A stretch of DNA of 64,000 nt from Candidatus Homeothermus arabinoxylanisolvens (GTDB taxonomy: Bacteria > Bacteroidota > Bacteroidia > Bacteroidales > Muribaculaceae): assembly GCA_001689405.1 (NCBI GenBank), contig LUJO01000042.1, forward strand, positions 62,001 to 126,000, read 5' to 3'. This document shows, piece by piece, positions 53,801-59,958 of this stretch. The translations under genes and the position numbers were made by a program. Below the pieces are notes generated by a model. That model was not told where the DNA came from. It made no database searches and saw only the letters and a program-made list of their open reading frames with translations. The number at the start of each line of letters is the position of its first letter. The first letter of the stretch is position 1.

Positions 53801-54019
53801 GGCCTCGCTTGTGATGTTGACACGCTCGTAGGCTTGGCGTTCGAGTTGACGGATAAAATCAGCTTCCATCTCAGCCTCGCTCTGATATTGGGCGGAACTG
53901 CGGTAGCCCGGTTCAAACTCGGCAACGATGGTCGATTCCGGATTCTCCGATACCACTTCGTAGGGACATGCCTTTGGCATGTCACATTTCATATTGTATT
54001 TATCTTTAATTATATTCAT
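50837..54019 (-). CDS. hsdR: Type I restriction enzyme subunit HsdR
   Basis: The 1060-residue motor/nuclease subunit. The nuclease Asp/Glu-Lys core is VHVELKRR near residue 178. The translocase has Walker A TTGSGKTLTSFK and DEAD-like FDECHRSQFGD, with later motifs TGTPIF and FLTGFDATTL. Its first codons, MNIIKDKYNMKCDMPKACPYE, are unusual: bases 53960-53983 are a REP palindrome, so the REP encodes CDMPKACPY and appears to have replaced or extended the native N-terminus. Its ATG overlaps the transposase TGA (ATGA), so translation is coupled to that gene. The last gene of the hsd operon. Confidence 0.94.
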   Translation of the reverse strand: MNIIKDKYNMKCDMPKACPYEVVSENPESTIVAEFEPGYRSSAQYQSEAEMEADFIRQLERQAYERVNITSEADLIANLRRQIERLNDIQFTDSEWNSFFAEHLGNPNHGIVEKTRTIQEDNRKAIVREDGSTANITIIDKTNIHNNHLQVINQYVPEGGAYENRYDVTILVNGLPLVHVELKRRSVSIKDAFNQINRYQRDSFWAGCGLYEFVQIFIISNGTITKYYSNTTRDAHIKEQNNGKGKGKKQTSNSFEFTSYWARLDNEPIYDLVDFTQTFLAKHTLLNVLTKYCIFTSEEILMVMRPYQIAATEKILQRLKVSSNARSWGKREGGGYIWHTTGSGKTLTSFKTARLASRLPDVDKVFFVVDRKDLDYQTMKEYDRFEKGAANSNGSTAVLTKQINDDNAHIIITTIQKLTNFIARNPQHVVYGQHVVLIFDECHRSQFGDMHKAIVKKFKKYHMFGFTGTPIFLQNAGSVKNVEFTTTEGAFGDQLHSYTIVDAIRDGNVLPFKVDYIRTMREEDEIANEEVNNIDRERALQAPERIAKVSSYILEHFAQKTRRDSRHYDFSKLVNVGEVATARDRSKIKEIKTKMRMQGFNAIFAVASIPFVKLYYTELKKQMEQLQPDKRLKIATIFSYAPNVDIDDETPEDTEGLDQSSREFLDECIRDYNEMFGTSYDTSADKFQNYYKDLSLRVKNREIDLLIVVNMFLTGFDATTLNTLWVDKNLRYHGLLQAYSRTNRILNSIKSHGNIVCFRNLEKATNDCLQLFGNKDAGGLILLKTFENYYKGYDDADGTHHTGWVELIKELLEKFPLSGDPRGLHIVGEKAEKEFIKLFGTILRSLNILQTFDEFEGNEIIDLNGDFLDYRGFYNEMHEKYRSKGGEAVNINDDLVFEMELMKTVEINIDYILFLVGQLTGDENNDREIIIKVMKSVEATPDLRNKEELIREFINRHTPENDVHDQWHEYVRQTQRKEIENIISEENLKRDKALAFVSQAFRDGEVRDSGTAIADILPPMGLFGNAGAKRAEKKKNVLHRLKNFFERFYDISGGTFHYPN
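53960..53983 (+). repeat. REP palindrome 1 (within hsdR 5' codons)
   Basis: GTAGGGACATGCC plus TTTGGCATGTC. The palindrome arms GACATGCC/GGCATGTC form a hairpin; TAGGG is the asymmetric flank. It encodes the N-terminal DMPKAC of HsdR on the minus strand. Confidence 0.85.
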
Positions 54020-54636
54020 TTATTAAAACAATCATCTACCCATTGGACTACATTATTTTCAATATACTCGGCGATTCTGTTTCCATCATATGTGCCGCGA
54101 ATCACATGGTCATGATAACGCGACTGCCATCCGAATTCAGAGTCAATACTCTTGGCATATTTTGTCACCGTCCCTTTAAGCGAGTTTATATACCGGCTCA
54201 ATGTAGGGACATGCCTTTGGTATGTCTCATGAGGTCGTTCGTAAGGATTGGGATTTCTCGTGTCTACAGCGTTGACATTCAGGACACATGCCGAAGGCAT
54301 GTCCCTACGAGTGTTGACACTTACAATCATGTGGAGGTGGTTTGGCATTATCACATAAAGAGCCACTTCAATTTCGGGGAAGTAGGTTGCAGCATTATTT
54401 ATTTGCTCATCAACATATTTACCAATAATGGATAAGTACATTTGCCCGTCGGTGATTTTTCCGAAGTAATGTTTTTTGTCACGGGTGCATATCGTAATAA
54501 AGTAACATCCTTCTTCATAATCAAAGAAAGAGGATCGTGGTGTTTTGCGATATTGCCCCTTATCCCTGACATCCGTAGGGACATGCCTCTGGCATGTCGA
54601 GTCTGGGGATGTCGAGTTTTGTTTGGCCGTTTCCAT
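54016..54636 (-). CDS. REP-associated tyrosine transposase (Y1/HUH family)
   Basis: A 206-residue single-strand-DNA transposase of the TnpA-REP/Y1 type. The HUH motif is in VIMPNHLHMIVSV near residue 98; the family opening YFITICTRDKKHYF and the end RYHDHVIRGTYDGNRIAEYIENN are clear, with the expected catalytic Tyr region at YINSLKGTVTKYAKS. REPs lie inside it: R4 encodes CQRHVPT near the N-terminus, and R3 and R2 encode RRDMPSAC and YQRHVPT between the HUH motif and the Tyr helix. Both intrude without breaking the frame. It sits between hsdS and hsdR and overlaps hsdR by 4 bp. Confidence 0.9.
   Translation of the reverse strand: METAKQNSTSPDSTCQRHVPTDVRDKGQYRKTPRSSFFDYEEGCYFITICTRDKKHYFGKITDGQMYLSIIGKYVDEQINNAATYFPEIEVALYVIMPNHLHMIVSVNTRRDMPSACVLNVNAVDTRNPNPYERPHETYQRHVPTLSRYINSLKGTVTKYAKSIDSEFGWQSRYHDHVIRGTYDGNRIAEYIENNVVQWVDDCFNK
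54203..54226 (+). repeat. REP palindrome 2 (inside transposase gene)
   Basis: Starts GTAGGGACATGCC, arms GACATGCC/GGTATGTC with one mismatch. In-frame within the transposase, encoding YQRHVPT. Confidence 0.8.
54286..54308 (-). repeat. REP palindrome 3 (inside transposase gene, inverted)
   Basis: ACATGCCGAAGGCATGTCC plus CTAC, the reverse-orientation form. With REP 2 it makes an inverted pair 59 bp apart, in-frame inside the transposase gene, encoding RRDMPSAC. Confidence 0.8.
54575..54598 (+). repeat. REP palindrome 4 (transposase N-terminus)
   Basis: GTAGGGACATGCCTCTGGCA with GACATGCC/GGCATGTC arms, encoding CQRHVPT in the first codons of the transposase. Confidence 0.85.
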
Positions 54637-54651
54637 TTGTGCTTAAACGGT

Positions 54652-55974
54652 TCAACATGCCGAAGGCATGTCCCTACGTTTGAATGTTAAAAGTTTGTTT
54701 CTGTAATACTCGTATTGTTCCTTGATAGCGGATATTTCTGCTGGCAGTCCTTGTGTTAGGTCATTGACCAAAGTCTCGAAGCGGTCAAGAACGGCTACGA
54801 TTTTCTCTTGTAGTTCGAGGGGTGGAATGGGAATAACATATTTTTCAAGACTTTCCCCGGAGATACGAGTTACTTTCGTACCTGACACATTCATTCTCTT
54901 AAACTGCAAGAATCGATGGGTTTGTAAAAGATATGCAATGAACTTGGGGTTTTGTTTATGAGAAAAAATATAGGAATCACCACTTATTGCAATTTCAGCA
55001 TCGCCTAACCACGCTACAGCTTTTCCCACATCCTCAACATTTTCGCTTGTGGTGGCAATAATTAAATCACCATATTTTGCTTTGCGTAGTTTTTTTGCGA
55101 AATCGCGAGAGACGAACGACTTAGTTTCAGTGGCAAATGTACCATAGTGAGTGTAGATTTGTCCGTAATGGATACAACCTACACCACTATTGGTAAAGTC
55201 TTTTTTCTGTAGGCCATTGCCTCTTATGAACTTGCCAATCTCACCCATAGTTTTCCAAGTAATTTCGTAACTATGCCCCCCCCAGCTAGTTATACTATTC
55301 TCTTGCTTATCATCGGTCCCGCAGCCGCAGGCGGAGGGATTGAAGGTGAGCAAGAGATTACGGTAATACTCGTATTGCTCTTTGCGTGCTTGCAGCTCCG
55401 CTTGCAGCTCCGCTGCGTAATCCGAGAAGCTATCGAGAATTTTTGCTATTTCGTTTTGTACTTCAATAGGAGGAATGGGTAAAACGACCTTTGAAAGTCG
55501 AGCTTTTGAAACATTAAAGCGAGTAACACCACTTGCTGTTTTGCCAATTTGCTTTCTTAATTCCTCACTACGTAGAATGTGTTTCAAGAAATTTAGGTTA
55601 AACAAGGTTGGGTTACTAAGACGTAATCCAAAACAGAATGAGTTCATATATATAGGTTCTAAAATCTCAGATGTAACGACAGATGTAAAACCACATTCGT
55701 TGGGCGTTTCTGAGGAGCCAGTAAATAAAATATCGCCTTTCTGAATACGGTTTTGTTTTTCTTTTTCATCTACCTTGACAAAATCGTTTACATCAATATT
55801 TACGGCTGGATTGGAGTAGATATTTACGTAAGTAATGAACTTGGCATTACCATCCTTAAAATCATCTTTGGATTTCCCAGTAAGACCACCAAAGAATGTG
55901 CCCAATTCCCCGAGTGGCTTAAATTCCACCCCATCAGGGCAAAGACGATCGATCAGCTCTTTTAATTTGCTCAT
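54652..55974 (-). CDS. hsdS: Type I restriction-modification specificity subunit HsdS
   Basis: A 440-residue specificity subunit with two target-recognition domains. TRD1 spans about residues 15-165 and ends LPIPPIEVQNEIAKILDSF; TRD2 spans ~240-390 and ends IPIPPLELQEKIVAVLDRF. Each is followed by a near-identical conserved helix, KEQYEYYRNLLLTF and KEQYEYYRNKLLTF. The natural end appears to be FK; the last residues RRDMPSAC and stop come from REP palindrome 5 (54655-54677). A G8 run at 55275-55282 sits between the halves (TSWGGHS). The N-terminus MSKLKELIDRLCPDGVEF is family-typical. It overlaps the upstream small gene by 4 bp; AT-rich. Confidence 0.94.
   Translation of the reverse strand: MSKLKELIDRLCPDGVEFKPLGELGTFFGGLTGKSKDDFKDGNAKFITYVNIYSNPAVNIDVNDFVKVDEKEKQNRIQKGDILFTGSSETPNECGFTSVVTSEILEPIYMNSFCFGLRLSNPTLFNLNFLKHILRSEELRKQIGKTASGVTRFNVSKARLSKVVLPIPPIEVQNEIAKILDSFSDYAAELQAELQARKEQYEYYRNLLLTFNPSACGCGTDDKQENSITSWGGHSYEITWKTMGEIGKFIRGNGLQKKDFTNSGVGCIHYGQIYTHYGTFATETKSFVSRDFAKKLRKAKYGDLIIATTSENVEDVGKAVAWLGDAEIAISGDSYIFSHKQNPKFIAYLLQTHRFLQFKRMNVSGTKVTRISGESLEKYVIPIPPLELQEKIVAVLDRFETLVNDLTQGLPAEISAIKEQYEYYRNKLLTFKRRDMPSAC
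54655..54677 (-). repeat. REP palindrome 5 (3' end of hsdS)
   Basis: ACATGCCGAAGGCATGTCC plus CTAC, reverse orientation relative to REPs 1, 2 and 4. With REP 4 it flanks the transposase start as an inverted pair. It supplies the last eight codons and the stop region of hsdS. Confidence 0.85.
55275..55282. repeat. Eight-base C/G homopolymer inside hsdS
   Basis: CCCCCCCC on the plus strand (G8 in the hsdS message) lies in the hinge between the two recognition halves, in codons for Trp-Gly-Gly. A one-base slip would stop translation after TRD1. Confidence 0.8.
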
Positions 55975-56156
55975 TTGGATGTGTCATTTATGCGTATGAG
56001 TACTTCTTTTGCAGTTATTATTTCCGGCTTTCCGTTGGCATCTGCAACAACCACGGTTTCGCCCAATCTGGCTTTTTTTTCGAATAACGCTTTTTGCGCT
56101 TTATGAATCCCATCAGTTATTTTATCTGATAGGATTATTTTATCTTGTTCTGACAT
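55971..56156 (-). CDS. Small partner of the zeta-like protein
   Basis: A 61-residue protein (MSEQDKIILSDKITDGIHKAQ at the start; GETVVVADANGKPEIITAKE later). It overlaps the end of the zeta-like gene by 22 bp and the start of hsdS by 4 bp. Size, place and overlap are those of an antitoxin or adaptor for a zeta/AAA kinase, though downstream of the toxin. No family was recognised with certainty. Confidence 0.6.
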   Translation of the reverse strand: MSEQDKIILSDKITDGIHKAQKALFEKKARLGETVVVADANGKPEIITAKEVLIRINDTSK

Positions 56157-56707
56157 GATTCTTCGATAGCTTTTAATTTCTCTTGATCTATTACTATTCC
56201 ATTTTTTACTATTGGTATTGCATTGCCGCTATTGTCATACAAAGACCATAAGTCTATGATAGGTACAAATATATTGAAAAGGTTATACAATCCCAACCAA
56301 TATCTTCGATGTATTACATACTTGGGGATATTGTGTCCTCCCGTTGCAACTCTGCATGCAACACGTTGTTCTGCCATTTCCGGAGACGGTAGCCAAAAGA
56401 ATAGCAAAATAATGTTATACTCTGCTATTTTTGCCCGTTCAATCAGGTTGCGATATGATTTTGTGGCCAAGGTTGTTTCAAAGGCAAAGGTTTCTCTTTT
56501 TGCCATCAGATGATTGATGCGTTTAAGCATTAGCCTACCGGCTTCAATCGCAACTTCTTCAGGACGAAATGGTGATAAGCCTTTGGCGATCTCATCGGCA
56601 TTGACAAATTCTCGGCAATTGAGGACTTCAGGCAAAACAGTCATAGATGCTGTCGTTTTGCCTGCGCCGTTACATCCGGCGATGATATAAAGATTTGGCT
56701 TGCTCAC
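56135..56707 (-). CDS. Zeta-toxin-like P-loop kinase embedded in the hsd operon
   Basis: A 190-residue P-loop kinase like the zeta-toxin/AAA_33 family, whose known members phosphorylate UDP-GlcNAc or related substrates and poison cell-wall synthesis. Walker A is LYIIAGCNGAGKTTASMTV at the N-terminus; EFVNADEIAKGLSPF (Asp of the catalytic loop) and ETFAFETTLATKSY match the family. RVATGGHNIPKYVIHRRYWLG supplies the downstream Arg-rich part. It starts inside the hsdM stop (4-bp overlap) and overlaps the small downstream gene. Toxicity is inferred; no typical epsilon antitoxin is upstream. AT-rich. Confidence 0.8.
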   Translation of the reverse strand: MSKPNLYIIAGCNGAGKTTASMTVLPEVLNCREFVNADEIAKGLSPFRPEEVAIEAGRLMLKRINHLMAKRETFAFETTLATKSYRNLIERAKIAEYNIILLFFWLPSPEMAEQRVACRVATGGHNIPKYVIHRRYWLGLYNLFNIFVPIIDLWSLYDNSGNAIPIVKNGIVIDQEKLKAIEESCQNKIK

Positions 56708-58272
56708 TGTATGTCGGCTTCAAGTTCACGAATTATTGCGTCTATTTCTGCGCGGAGTTTGTTTTCGTGCTCTACGATGCGGGCTATGCGGGCATTCAGC
56801 TCCTTTATGTCGGTTTGCGGGCGAGTGTCCTCGGCTTCGACATAGCTGCTGACCGACAGGTTGTAGCCGTTCTCGGCAATAGCCTTATTATCAATGAGTG
56901 CTGAGAAGTGCGGCACTTCTTTGTGTTCTGCATACTCAGCTATGATGGCTGCTATGTTGTCGGGCGAAAGCTTGTTCTTATTGCCCTCATGCACGAAGAG
57001 ATTGGACGCATCGATAAACAACGTCTTGTTTTCGCGCTTTGATTTCTTCAATACAATGATACATGTTGCGATAGTTACGCCGAAGAACAGATTGGGCGGT
57101 AGCTGAATCACGGTGTCAACGTAGTTGTTGTCCACAAGATACTGGCGAATTTTTTGCTCCTTGCCGCCGCGATAAAGCACACCGGGGAACTCTACAATGG
57201 CTGCTGTACCACCAGTGGAGAGCCATGATAGCATGTGCATCGTAAAGGCAAGGTCGCTTTTGCTCTTGGGGGCAAGTACACCGGCAGGGGCATATCGAGG
57301 GTCATTTATCAATAGAGGATTGTCATCGCCGACCCACTTAGTGGAGTATGGCGGATTCGAGACAATGGCATCGAACGGCTCGTCATCCCAGTGGTAAGGT
57401 TCGAGAAGCGTGTCGCCGTTGTGTATGTCGAAATCTGCATAGTTGATGTTGTGCAGGAACATATTGATTCGGCACAGGTTGTAGGTGGTGATGTTCAATT
57501 CCTGTCCGTAAAATCCCTTTTTGACGTTGTGTTTGCCGAGTACCTTGGCGAATTGCAAAAGCAGCGAGCCTGAGCCGCAGGCCGGGTCATATACTTTATT
57601 CACATGGTCGCGCCCATGACTCACTATTTTGGCAAGTAGCTCACTAACCTCCTGAGGCGTATAGTATTCGCCACCACTCTTCCCGGCGTTTGAGGCATAC
57701 ATCGCCATCAAGTATTCGTAAGCGTCGCCGAAAAGGTCAATCTGATTGTCGTCGTATTCACAGCCGAGGTCAATGCCTCCGATATTGTTGAGAATCTTGG
57801 TGAGCTGTTCGCAGCGCTTCTCAACTGTATTTCCAAGTTTATTGGAATTTACATCAATGTCGGCAAATAGACCTTTGAGATCGTCTTCGCTATCTGTGCC
57901 GATAGCTGAAGCCTCGATAGACTTGAAAATCTCAGCAAGAGTGACATTGAGGTTCGGGTCATCCTTGGCTCTTGCCTTGACATTGCAAAAGAGTTGCGAC
58001 GGAAAGATAAAAAAGCCTTTTTCCTTGACAAGATCAGTGCGGGCCGATTCTGCCTCTTCGTCGGAAAATTTTGCATAATCAAAGTCGGAGTCTCCGGCTT
58101 CGTTCTGCATACGGTTGACATAGTTGGTTATATTTTCTGAAATAAAGCGATAAAATAGTATTCCAAGTACATAACTCTTGAAATCCCAGCCATCGACCGA
58201 GTTTCGCAAATCCTCGGCAATGGCCCATATAGCTTTGAATAGTTCTTGTTTCTGTTGGGTACTCGTTGCCAT
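56704..58272 (-). CDS. hsdM: Type I modification methyltransferase subunit HsdM
   Basis: A 522-residue N6-adenine DNA methyltransferase that protects sites recognised through HsdS. The N-terminal HsdM domain opens ATSTQQKQELFKAIWAIAED. The SAM-binding motif I is VYDPACGSGSLLLQFAK, and the catalytic motif IV is IVSNPPYSTKW, diagnostic of adenine methylation. The C-terminus is a long coiled helix (KELNARIARIVEHENKLR). First gene of the operon with a -7 box at 58294-58301. It overlaps the zeta-like gene by 4 bp. Confidence 0.96.
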   Translation of the reverse strand: MATSTQQKQELFKAIWAIAEDLRNSVDGWDFKSYVLGILFYRFISENITNYVNRMQNEAGDSDFDYAKFSDEEAESARTDLVKEKGFFIFPSQLFCNVKARAKDDPNLNVTLAEIFKSIEASAIGTDSEDDLKGLFADIDVNSNKLGNTVEKRCEQLTKILNNIGGIDLGCEYDDNQIDLFGDAYEYLMAMYASNAGKSGGEYYTPQEVSELLAKIVSHGRDHVNKVYDPACGSGSLLLQFAKVLGKHNVKKGFYGQELNITTYNLCRINMFLHNINYADFDIHNGDTLLEPYHWDDEPFDAIVSNPPYSTKWVGDDNPLLINDPRYAPAGVLAPKSKSDLAFTMHMLSWLSTGGTAAIVEFPGVLYRGGKEQKIRQYLVDNNYVDTVIQLPPNLFFGVTIATCIIVLKKSKRENKTLFIDASNLFVHEGNKNKLSPDNIAAIIAEYAEHKEVPHFSALIDNKAIAENGYNLSVSSYVEAEDTRPQTDIKELNARIARIVEHENKLRAEIDAIIRELEADIQ

Positions 58273-58293
58273 AATGAAATGTTGTGATAATTA

Positions 58294-58301
58294 CAAAGAT
58301 A
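58294..58301 (-). promoter_or_regulatory. -7 promoter box for the hsd operon
   Basis: TATCTTTG on the minus strand matches TAnnTTTG, 21 bp ahead of the hsdM ATG. No good -33 element seen. Confidence 0.5.
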
Positions 58302-58466
58302 GCTATTTTCTTGTTAATGGCATGGCCTTTTTAATAAAATAGAGGGAAAAATATCCATTATGTGCATGTGTAAAATTATATTCATCAATTGCTTTCGGGT
58401 TATCATGGAAAGCGGTGAAAAGTATGTTAAAAGTTTTTGGGGCGGAGTGAATGGGTGGACGTTTGT

Positions 58467-58497
58467 TTTGATGGAATTATAATTATGTGTAATTTTG
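58467..58497 (+). promoter_or_regulatory. Promoter of the TPR/propeller gene and downstream operon
   Basis: TTTG (58467-58470), 19 bp, then TAATTTTG (58490-58497): the best Bacteroidota-type promoter in the window. The ATG follows at 58525. Confidence 0.7.
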
Positions 58498-58524
58498 AAG
58501 CTAAATTGAGAAAGAAGCGTCATT

Positions 58525-59928
58525 ATGTCACACATAAAGTTACGTAAATACATACTGGGCGTCGCTGTAGCGGTGGCTTCAACGGCGACGGCCTATACAC
58601 TTGATGAGGCCAAGGAGATGTATCAGGCCGGCGATTTCGCCGGTGCGTTGCCGGCTTTTGAGGAAGCTTTGTCGTCAAAGCCCAAAGACCCCGCTTTAAA
58701 CCAGTGGGTGGGGGTGTGTCTGCTGCGCGAGGGACGCCATGACGAGGCGTTGCCATACCTTAAATTTGCCGACAGCAAGAGGGTGGTGGAGGCTCCGCGC
58801 TATCTTGCCGAGATAGCTTTTTACAAATATGATCTTGATGAGGCCGATGAGTATATAGACAAGTATGAGGCGTCGCTTAAAAAGTCGCGTAAACAGTTGC
58901 CGGAGGATATGGACTTCCTGCGCGACCGGATAAGTCTGGCGAGGAACATGCTTGACCGTGTCGAGAAGATTGTGATTATCGACAGTGTGGCTGTGGACCG
59001 CGATCAGTTCTTCAAGGCTTACAGACTCGCGCCGGAGAGTGGCTCGGTCAATTCTACCGAAGTGCTTCCCGAAACGTTTGCCGTGGCCGAGCCGTCGACC
59101 GTATATATGCCGGAGACACGCAATTTCATGATATGGGCCGCGCCCGACTCGGCCGAGAATTTTGTGCTGACCGGCGCCAGCCTCCTTTTTGACGGGTCAT
59201 GGGAAACTCCCGCACCGCTCGGCGATGTGCTTGACCTTGACGGCGACAGCAACTATCCGTTCATGATGCCTGACGGAGTCACGTTATATTACGCTAACAA
59301 CGGCGGGGAGTCGCTTGGCGGATATGACATATTCATATCGCGGAAAGACGAGGACGGCTTCCTGCAGCCTCAGAATATAGGTATGCCGTACAACTCGCCG
59401 TATGACGACTATCTGCTTGCCATAGACGAGGTGACCGGAGTCGGGTGGTGGGCCACCGACCGTAACCGTCTGGGCGATTATATAACAATATATAAGTTCA
59501 TACCGTCGGACCTGCGCAACAATTATCCTGTGGATTACCCCGCGCTGGCCGACATGGCGCGTGTCACGGATTATAAGTCGACATGGGAGAGCGGCAAGGA
59601 TTATTCCGACCTGCTCGAAGCCATAAAGGAGATAGATCCTGACAAAAAGATGCGTAAGCCTGACTTTATGTTCGCTCTCGGTCAGGGACGTGTATATACT
59701 TCGTGGGATGACTTTAAGAGCCCTCGCGCCCGCAAGCTCATGAAACGTTATATAGACGGCAAGAAGCATCTTGACAATCAGCTGGCGGCTCTTGAGAAAA
59801 TGAGGCGTCAGTATCGCGATGGCGATACGTCGCTGAAAACATCCATCCTCAATATGGAGGTGGAGATCGATAACGAGAGAGCGGCATTGAAGAAGGCGGC
59901 CAACGATGTGATAGCGGCCGAAAGCTAA
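58525..59928 (+). CDS. Exported TPR protein with beta-propeller (PD40-like) domain
   Basis: A 467-residue secreted protein with signal LRKYILGVAVAVASTATA. TPR-like repeats follow (EAKEMYQAGDFAGALPAFEEA; HDEALPYLKFADSKR). Residues ~190-340 look like PD40/WD40-type repeats (DGDSNYPFMMPDGVTLYYAN then GGYDIFISRKDEDGF). The C-terminus is a long charged coiled coil. This combination is frequent in Bacteroidota envelope proteins, sometimes with OmpA, which is absent here. It lies 30 bp before the cstA-like gene. Confidence 0.78.
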   Translation: MSHIKLRKYILGVAVAVASTATAYTLDEAKEMYQAGDFAGALPAFEEALSSKPKDPALNQWVGVCLLREGRHDEALPYLKFADSKRVVEAPRYLAEIAFYKYDLDEADEYIDKYEASLKKSRKQLPEDMDFLRDRISLARNMLDRVEKIVIIDSVAVDRDQFFKAYRLAPESGSVNSTEVLPETFAVAEPSTVYMPETRNFMIWAAPDSAENFVLTGASLLFDGSWETPAPLGDVLDLDGDSNYPFMMPDGVTLYYANNGGESLGGYDIFISRKDEDGFLQPQNIGMPYNSPYDDYLLAIDEVTGVGWWATDRNRLGDYITIYKFIPSDLRNNYPVDYPALADMARVTDYKSTWESGKDYSDLLEAIKEIDPDKKMRKPDFMFALGQGRVYTSWDDFKSPRARKLMKRYIDGKKHLDNQLAALEKMRRQYRDGDTSLKTSILNMEVEIDNERAALKKAANDVIAAES

Positions 59929-59958
59929 AAACGGAAATTAATAACCAATCATATTGAG

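Noticed and set aside
54016..54636. Full insertion sequence with terminal repeats
   Set aside because: The transposase is flanked by REP palindromes, not by IS200/IS605-type ends; no target duplication is seen.
53960..54677. CRISPR array
   Set aside because: The ~24-bp repeats are irregularly spaced, in both orientations and lie inside genes; they are REP palindromes tied to a Y1 transposase.
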